Source of the DNA: CAG-841 sp963656825
GTDB lineage: Bacteria; Bacillota; Clostridia; Oscillospirales; CAG-272
Direction of reading: 5' to 3'
NCBI GenBank assembly: GCA_963656825.1
Contig: CAVKJG010000011.1
Location: forward strand, 1 to 44,376
Length of the DNA stretch: 44,376 bases
Numbering within the stretch: position 1 is the stretch's first letter; every line of letters starts with the position of its first letter. The position numbers and the translations under genes were made by a program. Below the pieces are notes generated by a model. It did no database searches, was not told the origin of the DNA, and worked only from the letters and a program-made list of their open reading frames with translations. This document shows, one piece after another, positions 1 to 8,024 of the stretch.

Positions 1-1330
1 CGGCAAGCCATGCGTATTCGTTTTTTGAAAGAATTCCGGACTCTTCCTCACTTTCATAAAGGGACAAAACCCGATGCGCTTCATCGGAGAAATCAAGCAT
101 ACACTCGTCGCCGCCAACCTTGTCTGTCCATTCGCTTTTTATCTGCCAGAAAGTATGTCCGTTTTTCCCGCCATATGATGTCCACATCGGTCCGCACCAA
201 TTTTTCATATATACATAGTCATCGGGGATGTCGCGCTGCTGCACTTCAAGCGATGCGGAAAAAATATTATGACTTCCGTCAGGGCGTATCGTCGCAACTT
301 CTTCAAACGAAATGCTCTTATCCATCAGATCCTCGCCCGAGCATGCAGCGATATACGGAATAAGCGACCACAAAATAAAGTTATCGTCAGCGCGTGGGCT
401 TTCCGTAAGCGATATAGGAGCATCGGTCTGTCCGCATACGATATCGGGATCAGACAGAATTCCGGAAGACACAAGCTCATCGTACAAATCATTTGCAAAC
501 AAATTCGAAGCTTTTCTGTACATCTCATTCTCAATAGTCATAATCTCTTTCGACGGTATATCGATTATGAAATTTGCGATATATTTATCACCCTTTTTCA
601 GAAGAAGACCATATTCTTCAAGTGTTTCGATCTCGCTTTCGATATACACGGGCGAAACGCCGAGATCATCGGCAATATTGCCGACCGTCTTTGCACTTTC
701 TCTGACGCAATAGCAAATATTCTGTGACAAAACGGAGTGTAAATAATCCGACAATCCTATTTTACCGGAAGAGCCGCTAAGTCCGATTCTACTGAATTTT
801 ATTGGATTGAATTTAAGTTCACTTGTTTTTCTCATAGTATCCATACCTCTTTTCAGTTCTTTTTTAGCTTCAAACAAGTGCCATTTGACTGTGCCGAGCG
901 GAATATTAAGCTCCTTTGCTATGTCTGCCTGCTTGCGATTCTCAAAATAATAAGCAATAACAATTCTTCTCTGCAACTTTGAAAGATACGCTATCTCGGC
1001 CTGCAAACGATGTAAAAAATTCACATCTTCTGCATCATCCAAAAACAAGTCTGCATCTCCAATCACATCTGCCGCTTCGTCTATCGGCACGCCGATTATG
1101 CTCCTTGCGCTCTCGCGATAATAATTGCTGAGCGCATTGTGTGCAACTGTCCATATGAATTTATCGTAACTTTCTATATCATCCTTGCAAAGAAGCGCAC
1201 GGAACGCACGCAGAATTATTTCCTGCGAAAGATCTTCGGCGTCATGCGTGGTTTTGCACCGTTTAAGTGCAAAACCGAATACAGGTTTTAAGTATTCCGT
1301 TATTATGTTTTCCGCATCTTGTCTTTTCAC
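1..1330 (-). CDS. ECF-type sigma-70 factor with long C-terminal winged-helix extension (3' end off window)
   Basis: From a GTG at 1330 the minus frame stays open for 443 codons to the window edge, so the C-terminus is missing. Residues 1-165 form an ECF sigma factor: region 2 with the helix DAEDLSQEIILRAF, and region 4 with LSKLQRRIVIAYYF and the -35-reading helix ELNIPLGTVKWHL. Ordinary ECF factors stop near residue 180. This one runs on for at least 270 residues, starting with a winged-helix-like stretch at about 208-256 (TVGNIADDLGVSP, then EIETLEEYGLLLKKG) and then a domain I do not recognise. I infer sensing and promoter selection in one chain, with no separate anti-sigma gene seen. The GTG is chosen because AGAGG sits 9-10 nt upstream; an in-frame ATG at 1363 has no SD and overlaps a possible ECF promoter. 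Confidence 0.85.
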   Translation of the reverse strand, partial: MKRQDAENIITEYLKPVFGFALKRCKTTHDAEDLSQEIILRAFRALLCKDDIESYDKFIWTVAHNALSNYYRESARSIIGVPIDEAADVIGDADLFLDDAEDVNFLHRLQAEIAYLSKLQRRIVIAYYFENRKQADIAKELNIPLGTVKWHLFEAKKELKRGMDTMRKTSELKFNPIKFSRIGLSGSSGKIGLSDYLHSVLSQNICYCVRESAKTVGNIADDLGVSPVYIESEIETLEEYGLLLKKGDKYIANFIIDIPSKEIMTIENEMYRKASNLFANDLYDELVSSGILSDPDIVCGQTDAPISLTESPRADDNFILWSLIPYIAACSGEDLMDKSISFEEVATIRPDGSHNIFSASLEVQQRDIPDDYVYMKNWCGPMWTSYGGKNGHTFWQIKSEWTDKVGGDECMLDFSDEAHRVLSLYESEEESGILSKNEYAWLA

Positions 1331-1366
1331 TTGTTTGTACCTCTTTTGAAAGCTTTCACCCATACA

Positions 1367-1392
1367 GACACGGGAGAATAAAAAGGTTGGAA
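1367..1392 (-). promoter_or_regulatory. possible autoregulatory ECF-type promoter
   Basis: Upstream of the sigma gene the minus strand reads AACC-TTTTT, a short spacer and then CGTGTC. This resembles the AAC / CGTC bipartite promoters that ECF sigma factors use on their own genes. No TTGACA/TATAAT pair is seen here. The match is short, so this is a suggestion only. Confidence 0.3.
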
Positions 1393-1404
1393 CTTTTTCA
1401 AACA

Positions 1405-1430
1405 AAAATCCCGCTCACGCGGAATTTTTT
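1405..1430 (-). terminator. rho-independent terminator after the 632-aa surface protein gene
   Basis: Hairpin with arms ATTCCGC / GCGGGAT around GTGA, followed on the minus strand by TTTTTG. It lies just past the stop of the upstream gene, and it also carries a T-run in the plus direction. Confidence 0.65.
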
Positions 1431-1438
1431 ATTATGCT

Positions 1439-3337
1439 TTATTGTTTTTTCCGTTTTGAAGATTCCACCGAGGCTCTGCCGCCCTTTTTGGGGCCGGAGC
1501 CTGTTCCTTTTGCAAGCACGAAAAGCACTGCTCCGGCAGCGGCAACAACAGCCACTATCGCAAGCGCAACAACTATTTTTATAACGCTTCCCGACTTTTT
1601 ATCGGTGTCTTTTCCGCCCGTTGTTCCGTCGCTGAGCTTCGGAATAACTTCCCTTCTTATAACCTCTCCGCACTCCGTACATTTTATAACGCGTGAGCCT
1701 TCCTTGTCAGCCGTAGCGGCGACCTCAACCTCGGGAGTGCCCTCCTTATGACCTTTGGCTTCCGCAATGATTTCTCCGCAAACCGTACATTTCTGCGGCT
1801 CGGTGCAGGTGGCTTTTGCCCCGGGAGTGTGTCCCTTTGCGGGGACGGCTTCGCTTGAAATAATCTCTCCGCATACCTTGCAGTACTGCTCTTTCAGTCC
1901 GGCTTCGGTGCAGCTGGCGGATTTTTCTCTCAATTCAAGGTCGTGTCCCTTTGCGTTTATCGTTTCGCTGTAAATGGTTTCGCCGCAGAGATCGCACTTT
2001 TTTATTATATAACCGTTTTCGGTGCAGGTAGCGCTTTTTTCGCTTGTGGTAACCTTTGAATGAGCGCACACCGGCTTTGTTTCAACGGTTTCAAACACCA
2101 CGGGGTCGGAAATTTCGCCCGCCTCACTCGAATCCGTCGCCGCATATCTCTGATAGAAAATATATTTTCTGTTTGCCGTAAGTCCGGTAAACAAGGGCGA
2201 CGACTGCCATTCCTTGCCGTCCTTTGAATATTCGCAGCCGCTTACTGCGTTTAGCTCAATGCTCGATTCCGTCGAGCTTTTCAGCGTAGGTGCCGGAGCT
2301 TTTCCGAGCTGTTCCTTCAGGGTTGAAACAAACATCATATCGGTCTGATTTGTTACAATGTTCCTCCAGAAAAGCCAGTAGGACGTTCCCGCTTCAAGAC
2401 CGGTAAATATGCCTGTCGTGTTCCATTTGCCTTTACTTACATTAAGCGAATATTCATATCCCTTTTCAACGGACACCACTATTGTATTTGTCGTTGCGGA
2501 AATTACCTTGGGCGTATACGATCCGTCGTCGGGAGTGTCCGTTCCGCCGCTGTCGCCGTCGGTTATTTCACCGGCGCTCCCGTCGCCGAGAACAACTCTC
2601 AGCCCTTCGCTCGGCTCGCTTGCGGAATAATATTCGGTAGCCGCTCTGCGCGCATAAAACGTGTAAATTCCGTTCTTGACAAGATTATTGAATGTTCTGC
2701 TTGTCTGCCACGTCGAAAGGTCATACGAGTATTCAAGACCGTCGTCGTTGCTCTTCATAAGCTCGACCGACGTTTCGCCCTTGTTTATAAGTACGGGACT
2801 TCCGGGCTTTTGTCCCTGAGAAAGCGCGCGCTTTACGGTAATTCCGTTTCCCGTGCCCGTCACCGTTCCGTAATCTGCGTCCGAGGCTGTTCCCGTAAGC
2901 GATTTTACGGATATCGACGCGAACGAGCCCACGTACGAAAGGAATTTAAGTCTGAGTCTTATCAAAGCCGTGTCCGAAGCCGTCAAAGGCTTTGCGGAAG
3001 ACGAAGCCATGGCGGCAACCACGGCAAGAGTCACGATGTTGCCGTCCGCCGTTTCGTTAACGCTCATATTCCATCCGGCAGGAAGAGTGCTTTTGCCGCT
3101 TACATATGAAAAATCTCCCTTATAGTAAGTAAGCGTTACGACTATCTCTTTAAGTCCCGAGGTTGCCGAAGCCACATCGCTTATTGCCACAGTAAATTCG
3201 TCTGTCTGATCCATTGTCATGGAAACAGGTCCGGTGAGAGTCATTCTGTATGCGGGGCTTTCGGCGTGAACGCAAAGAGCAAAAAGCGACAAACACATAA
3301 ACGCCGTCGCAATCATCAGCGCGATTATCTTTTTCAT
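1439..3337 (-). CDS. secreted, membrane-anchored protein: cohesin-like domain plus CxxC repeats
   Basis: A 632-residue protein with a signal peptide at 1-25 (MKKIIALMIATAFMCLSLFA, cut near HA-ES). Residues ~29-170 are a beta-rich domain resembling cohesin or a carbohydrate-binding module. Three Fn3-like segments follow (~176-420), separated by an acidic D/G/T linker. Then come three to four repeats of ~35 residues with paired CxxC motifs (CDLCGE, CKVCGE, CTVCGE, CTECGE), each starting with a CTENG or CTEAG-like turn. The C-terminus has one transmembrane helix (~577-605) and a basic tail (KKGGRASVESSKRKKQ), so the bulk is displayed outside and the tail is cytoplasmic. SD GGAGG lies before the ATG. 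The partner or ligand is unknown; a cell-surface adhesin or scaffold role is inference. The lipoprotein gene next upstream may be its partner. Confidence 0.75.
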   Translation of the reverse strand: MKKIIALMIATAFMCLSLFALCVHAESPAYRMTLTGPVSMTMDQTDEFTVAISDVASATSGLKEIVVTLTYYKGDFSYVSGKSTLPAGWNMSVNETADGNIVTLAVVAAMASSSAKPLTASDTALIRLRLKFLSYVGSFASISVKSLTGTASDADYGTVTGTGNGITVKRALSQGQKPGSPVLINKGETSVELMKSNDDGLEYSYDLSTWQTSRTFNNLVKNGIYTFYARRAATEYYSASEPSEGLRVVLGDGSAGEITDGDSGGTDTPDDGSYTPKVISATTNTIVVSVEKGYEYSLNVSKGKWNTTGIFTGLEAGTSYWLFWRNIVTNQTDMMFVSTLKEQLGKAPAPTLKSSTESSIELNAVSGCEYSKDGKEWQSSPLFTGLTANRKYIFYQRYAATDSSEAGEISDPVVFETVETKPVCAHSKVTTSEKSATCTENGYIIKKCDLCGETIYSETINAKGHDLELREKSASCTEAGLKEQYCKVCGEIISSEAVPAKGHTPGAKATCTEPQKCTVCGEIIAEAKGHKEGTPEVEVAATADKEGSRVIKCTECGEVIRREVIPKLSDGTTGGKDTDKKSGSVIKIVVALAIVAVVAAAGAVLFVLAKGTGSGPKKGGRASVESSKRKKQ

Positions 3338-3363
3338 TACTTTTCCTCCAAAACCTTCTCTTT

Positions 3364-3398
3364 TTCAAAAAGGACTTTGCAAATGCCAAAGTCCCTTT
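3364..3398 (-). terminator. terminator downstream of the lipoprotein gene
   Basis: Minus-strand hairpin GGACTTTG / CAAAGTCC with a six-base loop, followed by CTTTTT, between the lipoprotein stop and the next start. Confidence 0.7.
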
Positions 3399-3407
3399 GA
3401 ATCCGTC

Positions 3408-3950
3408 TTATTTGTTGCTCTTGATTACGGTGTCGATAACGTTCCAAAGCTCCTCGTCCGTAAGCGCGGAGGGAGTATAAAGAGTGCATTTTATCGACAA
3501 GTCCTTATCCTCAAATCTTGACCACTCCACTATTCTCGCGCCGCCGGTAAGTCTTAAGCGGATATATGAAGCCCCGTCATCGCGGGGTATGATCTGCACG
3601 CTCTCCGCGTCGCTGAGGTCTACGGGCGTCGTTATACCGTGAATATCCGAATAATCAAGAGATTTTGCTCCGCGGAAAACAAAATCGTTTCCGTTGTATG
3701 TAAACTTTATCTGTCCGATTTCTCCCTGCTCAATGGAGTAGACCGCATTGCTTACAACGGTTTCTTCAACCTCCATAACTATTCCGAGATCTGTTATGAT
3801 CTTGTCCGCAACGCTTGTTTCCTTTGTCGTTTCGGTCGTTGTCGTACTGATTGTTATGTCTGGATTTACGGGATCCTTCCCTTTGCAGGCGCAGCAAAGC
3901 GCCGCAACGGCAAAAGCAACCGCAAGCAGAAGTGCCGTTTTCCTTTTCAT
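3408..3950 (-). CDS. predicted lipoprotein, function unknown
   Basis: A 180-residue protein beginning MKRKTALLLAVAFAVAALCCAC. It has a basic start, a hydrophobic core and a lipobox-like LCCAC, so it is probably exported and lipid-anchored. A Thr/Ser-rich linker (ISTTTTETTKETS) follows, then a compact alpha/beta domain of ~130 residues that I cannot assign to a family. The start is supported by GGAGG seven bases upstream. It is followed by a terminator and then the cohesin-like surface protein on the same strand, so the two may be related surface components. Confidence 0.7.
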   Translation of the reverse strand: MKRKTALLLAVAFAVAALCCACKGKDPVNPDITISTTTTETTKETSVADKIITDLGIVMEVEETVVSNAVYSIEQGEIGQIKFTYNGNDFVFRGAKSLDYSDIHGITTPVDLSDAESVQIIPRDDGASYIRLRLTGGARIVEWSRFEDKDLSIKCTLYTPSALTDEELWNVIDTVIKSNK

Positions 3951-4032
3951 ATTTGTTTCCTCCGTACAAAAAATCTATTGAATTGCTTACCGGCGCTGTT
4001 CCGCCGGAATCACTGATAATGCTCTGTAAATA

Positions 4033-4062
4033 ATTATATCATAAAGCTTGCGAAAATAAAAG
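4033..4062 (-). promoter_or_regulatory. possible promoter of the lipoprotein gene
   Basis: A TATAAT on the minus strand (4038-4033) lies about 80 bp before the lipoprotein start. The -35 region is A/T-rich (TTTTAT) and weak. Nothing else is evident in 3951-4076. Confidence 0.4.
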
Positions 4063-4076
4063 AGTTTTTTGTTAAA

Positions 4077-4439
4077 TTATTTTACCGAACCGGTAGCTAT
4101 TATGTCGGATTCTCCGCAAATTCCGGCAAAAACGACGTCGCCCTGCTCTATGGGAGCGTTTACGCAAACTCTCGAAAGCGTTTTCATCGCCTCAAAAAGC
4201 TTCTCCTTTGAAATGGGGGCGCTTGTTTTCACGGGGAGATAAACGCCTTCTCTGTTTGCAACTCTCACCGTTGTCGTAAGGATTCGCGTCGGATGCGTAA
4301 GCTCGGCTATGGCGTATTTTTCGCCTCTGGGGCAGGTGTTTCCCGTAACGCAAAAGCCCTCCGCCGTTTTTTCCGCGGTAAGCTGACAGCCTATCGGGCA
4401 GTTTATACATATCATTTCTTTCTTTTCACCGATATTCAT
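4077..4439 (-). CDS. DUF1667 protein, putative small Fe-S partner of GlpA-type dehydrogenase
   Basis: A 120-residue protein with cysteines at 11, 14, 18, 30 and 36 (CINCPIGC, then FCVTGNTCPRGEKYA). This pattern is typical of DUF1667 proteins encoded after GlpA-like and FAD/NAD oxidoreductase genes in Firmicutes, and it suggests an iron-sulfur site for electron transfer. It is the last gene of the cluster, ten bases after the FAD oxidoreductase. The ATG at 4439 has GTGAGG upstream, overlapping the previous stop. A second ATG at residue 9, right before the first Cys motif, is the usual start in shorter homologues and remains possible. Confidence 0.8.
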   Translation of the reverse strand: MNIGEKKEMICINCPIGCQLTAEKTAEGFCVTGNTCPRGEKYAIAELTHPTRILTTTVRVANREGVYLPVKTSAPISKEKLFEAMKTLSRVCVNAPIEQGDVVFAGICGESDIIATGSVK

Positions 4440-4449
4440 AGCCGTAACC

Positions 4450-5721
4450 TCACTTTACTGTTTCAACGGTGATATCGCCGTCGCAATCCTTGAGCTGTTC
4501 GCCTTTTATGCGGACAAATTCCATTTCGCCGGGAGCAACCTTGCGCTTTTTCTGCAGGAAAAGCTCCTTTTCTCCGCACGAAACACGTATTTTAACGTTT
4601 TCCATAACCGCTCCGACTCTGAAATATATCTTTATGTCCTCGGGTTCTTTTGCGATGTCAACTCTCTGCGGAACGGTATATCTCACGCCGCCCGTCGCTA
4701 TAACCGAAACCGAGCGCACATATTCGGGTTCTTTGCAGCCCGCTTTTATAAATTCGGCTGCGCTCTTTCCGGCAAGCTCGGCTTCCTCGGAAACATAATC
4801 CACAAGGTCGTGAACGTGAAGCACGTTTCCGCACGAATAAACGCCCGTCTGCTCGGTTCTTCTGTTCTGATTCACCGACGCGCCGCCCGTAACTCTGTCA
4901 AGCTTTATTCCCGCACCCTTTGTAAGCTCGTTTTCGGGAAGAAGTCCGCACGAAAGAAGAAGCGTATCACATTCGATATATTCGCTCTTTTCGGGAATAA
5001 CGCGAAGATGCTCGTCAACCTCCGAAACGGTAACGCCCTCAACTCTTTCCTTTCCGTGTATCTTCGACACAGTGTGGCTGAGCTTGAGCGGTATACCGAA
5101 GTCGTTAAGACACTGAACTATATTTCTGTTGAGTCCTCCGGAATACGGCATAAGCTCGCACACAAGCTTTACGTTCGCGCCTTCAAGCGTCATTCTTCTC
5201 GCCATTATAAGCCCGATATCCCCCGAGCCGAGAATAACTACGTTTTTTCCGGGCATTTCGCCCTTTATGTTTATAAATCTCTGCGCCGTTCCAGCCGTAT
5301 ATACGCCTGCGGGACGTTCGCCGGGAATATTGAGCTGACCGCGGCTTCTTTCACGACAGCCCATTGCAAGCACAACGGCTCCCGCGTCGATCGTAAACAC
5401 GCCGTCCTCACTGTTCATTGCGGTAACGATATGTCTGCCGCCTTCGCCCTGTTCTATTCCGAGAACCATTGTCTTTACGATATAAGAAATTTCCCTTTCG
5501 ATGACCATCTTTTTGTATCTGTCCGCATATTCGGGGCCGGTAAGCTCCTCGCCGAAGCGATGAAGTCCGAAGCCATTATGAATACACTGACGGAGAATAC
5601 CGCCGAGTCCCTCGTCGCGCTCGATTATGAGTATATCCTTTACGCCGCTGTCAAATGCGGAAACGGCTGCCGCCATTCCGGCAGGACCTCCGCCTATAAC
5701 GGCAATATCACATTTTTTCAT
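4450..5721 (-). CDS. NAD(P)/FAD-dependent oxidoreductase of the GlpA-associated type
   Basis: A 423-residue flavoprotein. The FAD-binding Rossmann motif is at the N-terminus (IAVIGGGPAGMAAA), an internal NAD(P) Rossmann motif lies near residue 165 (NVVILGSGDIGLIMARRM), and a second FAD motif ends the domain (TGVYSCGNVLHVHDLVDY). CIHNGFGLHRFGEELTGPEY near residue 46 is typical of the clostridial oxidoreductase paired with GlpA-like dehydrogenase and DUF1667. The expected role is to pass electrons from glycerol-3-phosphate or a related hydroxy acid to NAD(P) or another acceptor in the cytoplasm. It sits 18 bases after the GlpA-like gene in the same operon. The exact substrate cannot be read from the sequence. 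Confidence 0.88.
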   Translation of the reverse strand: MKKCDIAVIGGGPAGMAAAVSAFDSGVKDILIIERDEGLGGILRQCIHNGFGLHRFGEELTGPEYADRYKKMVIEREISYIVKTMVLGIEQGEGGRHIVTAMNSEDGVFTIDAGAVVLAMGCRERSRGQLNIPGERPAGVYTAGTAQRFINIKGEMPGKNVVILGSGDIGLIMARRMTLEGANVKLVCELMPYSGGLNRNIVQCLNDFGIPLKLSHTVSKIHGKERVEGVTVSEVDEHLRVIPEKSEYIECDTLLLSCGLLPENELTKGAGIKLDRVTGGASVNQNRRTEQTGVYSCGNVLHVHDLVDYVSEEAELAGKSAAEFIKAGCKEPEYVRSVSVIATGGVRYTVPQRVDIAKEPEDIKIYFRVGAVMENVKIRVSCGEKELFLQKKRKVAPGEMEFVRIKGEQLKDCDGDITVETVK

Positions 5722-5739
5722 AGCTATGTTCCCTCCGCC

Positions 5740-7173
5740 TTATTTTCTGTTTCCGAGCAAAAGTCTTGACGCGCCGCCTGTTTTCGTAACCTGATTTTCG
5801 GCAATTCCAAGCTCCTTTGCAATAAGCTCCGTAACGAACGGCGTGCAGAACCCCGCCTGACAGCGTCCCATTCCGGCTCTTGTTCTGCGCTTTATACCGT
5901 CGATCGTCGTCGCCTTCGGATTCTGTCTTATCGCGGCGAGAATCTCGCCCTCGGTTACCGTTTCACAGCGGCATATTACTCTGCCGTATGACGGATCTTT
6001 CTTTATTATTTCGTTTTTCTCGTCAGCTGAAAGCGTGCGGAAATGCTTGCACGAAACGCGGGTGTCGATGTGGCTTGATTTTTCTTCAAGCGCAAGTCCC
6101 GCCTTTGCGAGAAGCTCCACTATATATTCCGCTATTGCCGGAGATGACGAAAGTCCGGGAGAATCTATTCCCACGGCGTTTATCGCGCGCGGAGAATGAG
6201 AAGAGATTTCAAGTACGAAATCCTCGCTTTCGACGCAGGCTGCGCGAAGTCCGGCAAACGATGTGATTACGGCTCTGTAATTTATGCCGTCAGCCGAAAG
6301 CGAAGCCTTTTCCTTTATCGTGTCAAGACCTTCGAGCGTTGTTGTCTTGTCGTCCTTTTCCGTCTTTTCGGATGTAGGTCCGACAAGCAGATTTCCGTCA
6401 ACCGTGGGCGTGACGAGAATTCCCTTGCCCGCCTTTGTCGGCGTCTGGAAAATCGTTCTCGAAACAAGTCCGCCTTCGGACTTGTCAAGAAGCATATATT
6501 CGCCTTTCTTTGCGATTATATGATAATCGTCTCCGTAAAGACGCGCGATTTCATCAGAGCAAAGACCTGCGGCGTTTACAATGTATTTTGCTTTTATCTC
6601 GGCGCCGTCGTCGGATTTCAGCGTATAGACGCTTCCGTCGTCGGAAATACCCGTAACCCTGAAGTTACAGTAAAGGTCTGTGCCGTTGTCCATTGCGTTG
6701 CCCACCGAAGCTATTGTAAGATCGTAAGGACAAACTATTCCCGACGAGGTACAGAGAAGCGCGCCGACTATATTTTTTGAAAGCGCCGGCTCAAGCTTTC
6801 TCGCTTCGTCGCCCGTTATCACGGAAAGACCGGAAACTCCGTTTTCCTTTCCTCTTTCGCAGAGCATTCTGACGTGCTCAAGCTGTTCCTCGTCGAAAGC
6901 AACGACCATTGAGCCGTTGTTTTTGTAATGGACATCAAGACGACGGCACAGCTCTGCCATCATTTCGGCGCCCTTTACGTTAAGCTTTGCTTTCAGCGTC
7001 CCGGGAACGGGATCGTACCCTCCGTGAACTATGGCGCTGTTTGCCTTCGTAGCGCCGAGCGCAACGTCGGCTCCCGCTTCGACAAGGCAAACGCCGAGCT
7101 TATACTTTGCGAGAGCGGCGGCTGTAAGTCCGCCCGTTACGCCCGCTCCGATAATCGCAACATCGTAAATCAT
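5740..7173 (-). CDS. GlpA-like FAD-dependent dehydrogenase with C-terminal [2Fe-2S] BFD domain
   Basis: A 477-residue DAO-family flavoprotein. The N-terminal dinucleotide motif (VAIIGAGVTGGLTAAALAKY) is followed by the substrate loop ATKANSAIVHGGYD, typical of GlpA and LhgO relatives. The C-terminal third (~395-445) has a bacterioferritin-associated-ferredoxin-like cluster site, CRCETVTEGEI then GRCQAGFC, with four cysteines. The likely role is anaerobic oxidation of glycerol-3-phosphate (or a 2-hydroxy acid) with electrons leaving through the Fe-S domain to the neighbouring FAD oxidoreductase. E. coli GlpA is larger, and GlpB/GlpC homologues are absent here. No glpK or glpF is in the window, so the substrate is inferred from family and context only. 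Confidence 0.85.
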   Translation of the reverse strand: MIYDVAIIGAGVTGGLTAAALAKYKLGVCLVEAGADVALGATKANSAIVHGGYDPVPGTLKAKLNVKGAEMMAELCRRLDVHYKNNGSMVVAFDEEQLEHVRMLCERGKENGVSGLSVITGDEARKLEPALSKNIVGALLCTSSGIVCPYDLTIASVGNAMDNGTDLYCNFRVTGISDDGSVYTLKSDDGAEIKAKYIVNAAGLCSDEIARLYGDDYHIIAKKGEYMLLDKSEGGLVSRTIFQTPTKAGKGILVTPTVDGNLLVGPTSEKTEKDDKTTTLEGLDTIKEKASLSADGINYRAVITSFAGLRAACVESEDFVLEISSHSPRAINAVGIDSPGLSSSPAIAEYIVELLAKAGLALEEKSSHIDTRVSCKHFRTLSADEKNEIIKKDPSYGRVICRCETVTEGEILAAIRQNPKATTIDGIKRRTRAGMGRCQAGFCTPFVTELIAKELGIAENQVTKTGGASRLLLGNRK

Positions 7174-7193
7174 TTCTTTTTATCTCCAAATCT

Positions 7194-8024
7194 TTATTGT
7201 TTAAGTACGTCGGAAATGCAGCCTGCGTCCCCGACGATGTAATCTATGTCGTAATCGCTTTCCACAGCCTGCTTTTCGGTGGTTTCACCGCTTAAAACAA
7301 GCATTGTTTTAACGCCTGCGTTTATTCCGCAGGCGATATCGGTATACATTCTGTCGCCTATAACAAGAGTGTTTTCCCTGCGCACCAAAGGATCGGAGGG
7401 CTTTGTTTTTTCTATCGCCAGCAGCGGCATTTCGGGACGCGGCTTTCCGATATAGTACGGCGTTTTTCCCGTCGCGTTGTACAGCATACCGCAGACCGAG
7501 CCGCAGTCCGGAACATAGCCGTATTCCGTCGGACAGACAAGGTCGGGATTCGCCGCGATAAAGGGTATATCCTTTTCGGTGAGCAGACGCGAAACGTCGT
7601 CAAGCTTTTTGTAGGTAAGCTCCGTGTCGTAGCCCATGACAACGCCCTCTATATCCTCGGAATAATCCTCGCAGACGCACACTCCCGCTTCTCTCAGCTC
7701 TTTTCTGAACGACTCGGTTCCGGCAACATAAAGTCTTTTGCCGGCAAGCTTTGCGTTGAGGTAAAGCGCCGTCGCCTGCGACGAGGTTATGAAATCCTCC
7801 TCGCACGCTTCGATTCCGAGCCGTTCAAGCTTTTTTACATAGGCGGAAACGCTTTTTGAAGAATTGTTTGTCATAAACAGATACGTTTTTCCCTGCGCGC
7901 GTATCGCGCTCAGCATATCCTTTGTAAACGGGAACAGCCTGTCCCCGAGGTATATCGTGCCGTCCATATCGAAAAGGAACAGCCGTATATCCGCAATTTT
8001 TGAAATATCGCCTTTGAGTATCAT
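7194..8024 (-). CDS. HAD-IIA family (NagD-like) phosphatase
   Basis: A HAD hydrolase of 276 residues. Motif I is FDMDGT (nucleophile Asp19), motif II is TNNSS, and the C-terminal motif GDRMYTDIACGINAG completes the Mg site; the cap is of the C2 IIA type. Known relatives dephosphorylate sugar phosphates, nucleotides or glycerol-3-phosphate. The start is set at ATG 8024 because its ATGA overlaps the stop of the AraC gene by four bases and GAAAGGA precedes it; an upstream ATG at 8063 would lie well inside that gene. Its place between an AraC regulator and the GlpA-like dehydrogenase suggests a phosphorylated C3 substrate. Confidence in the family is high, in the substrate low. Confidence 0.87.
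   Translation of the reverse strand: MILKGDISKIADIRLFLFDMDGTIYLGDRLFPFTKDMLSAIRAQGKTYLFMTNNSSKSVSAYVKKLERLGIEACEEDFITSSQATALYLNAKLAGKRLYVAGTESFRKELREAGVCVCEDYSEDIEGVVMGYDTELTYKKLDDVSRLLTEKDIPFIAANPDLVCPTEYGYVPDCGSVCGMLYNATGKTPYYIGKPRPEMPLLAIEKTKPSDPLVRRENTLVIGDRMYTDIACGINAGVKTMLVLSGETTEKQAVESDYDIDYIVGDAGCISDVLKQ

Noticed and set aside
4810..5769. 319-codon open frame on the plus strand opposite the FAD oxidoreductase
   Set aside because: Antisense to a well-supported flavoprotein gene, no SD and no family resemblance.
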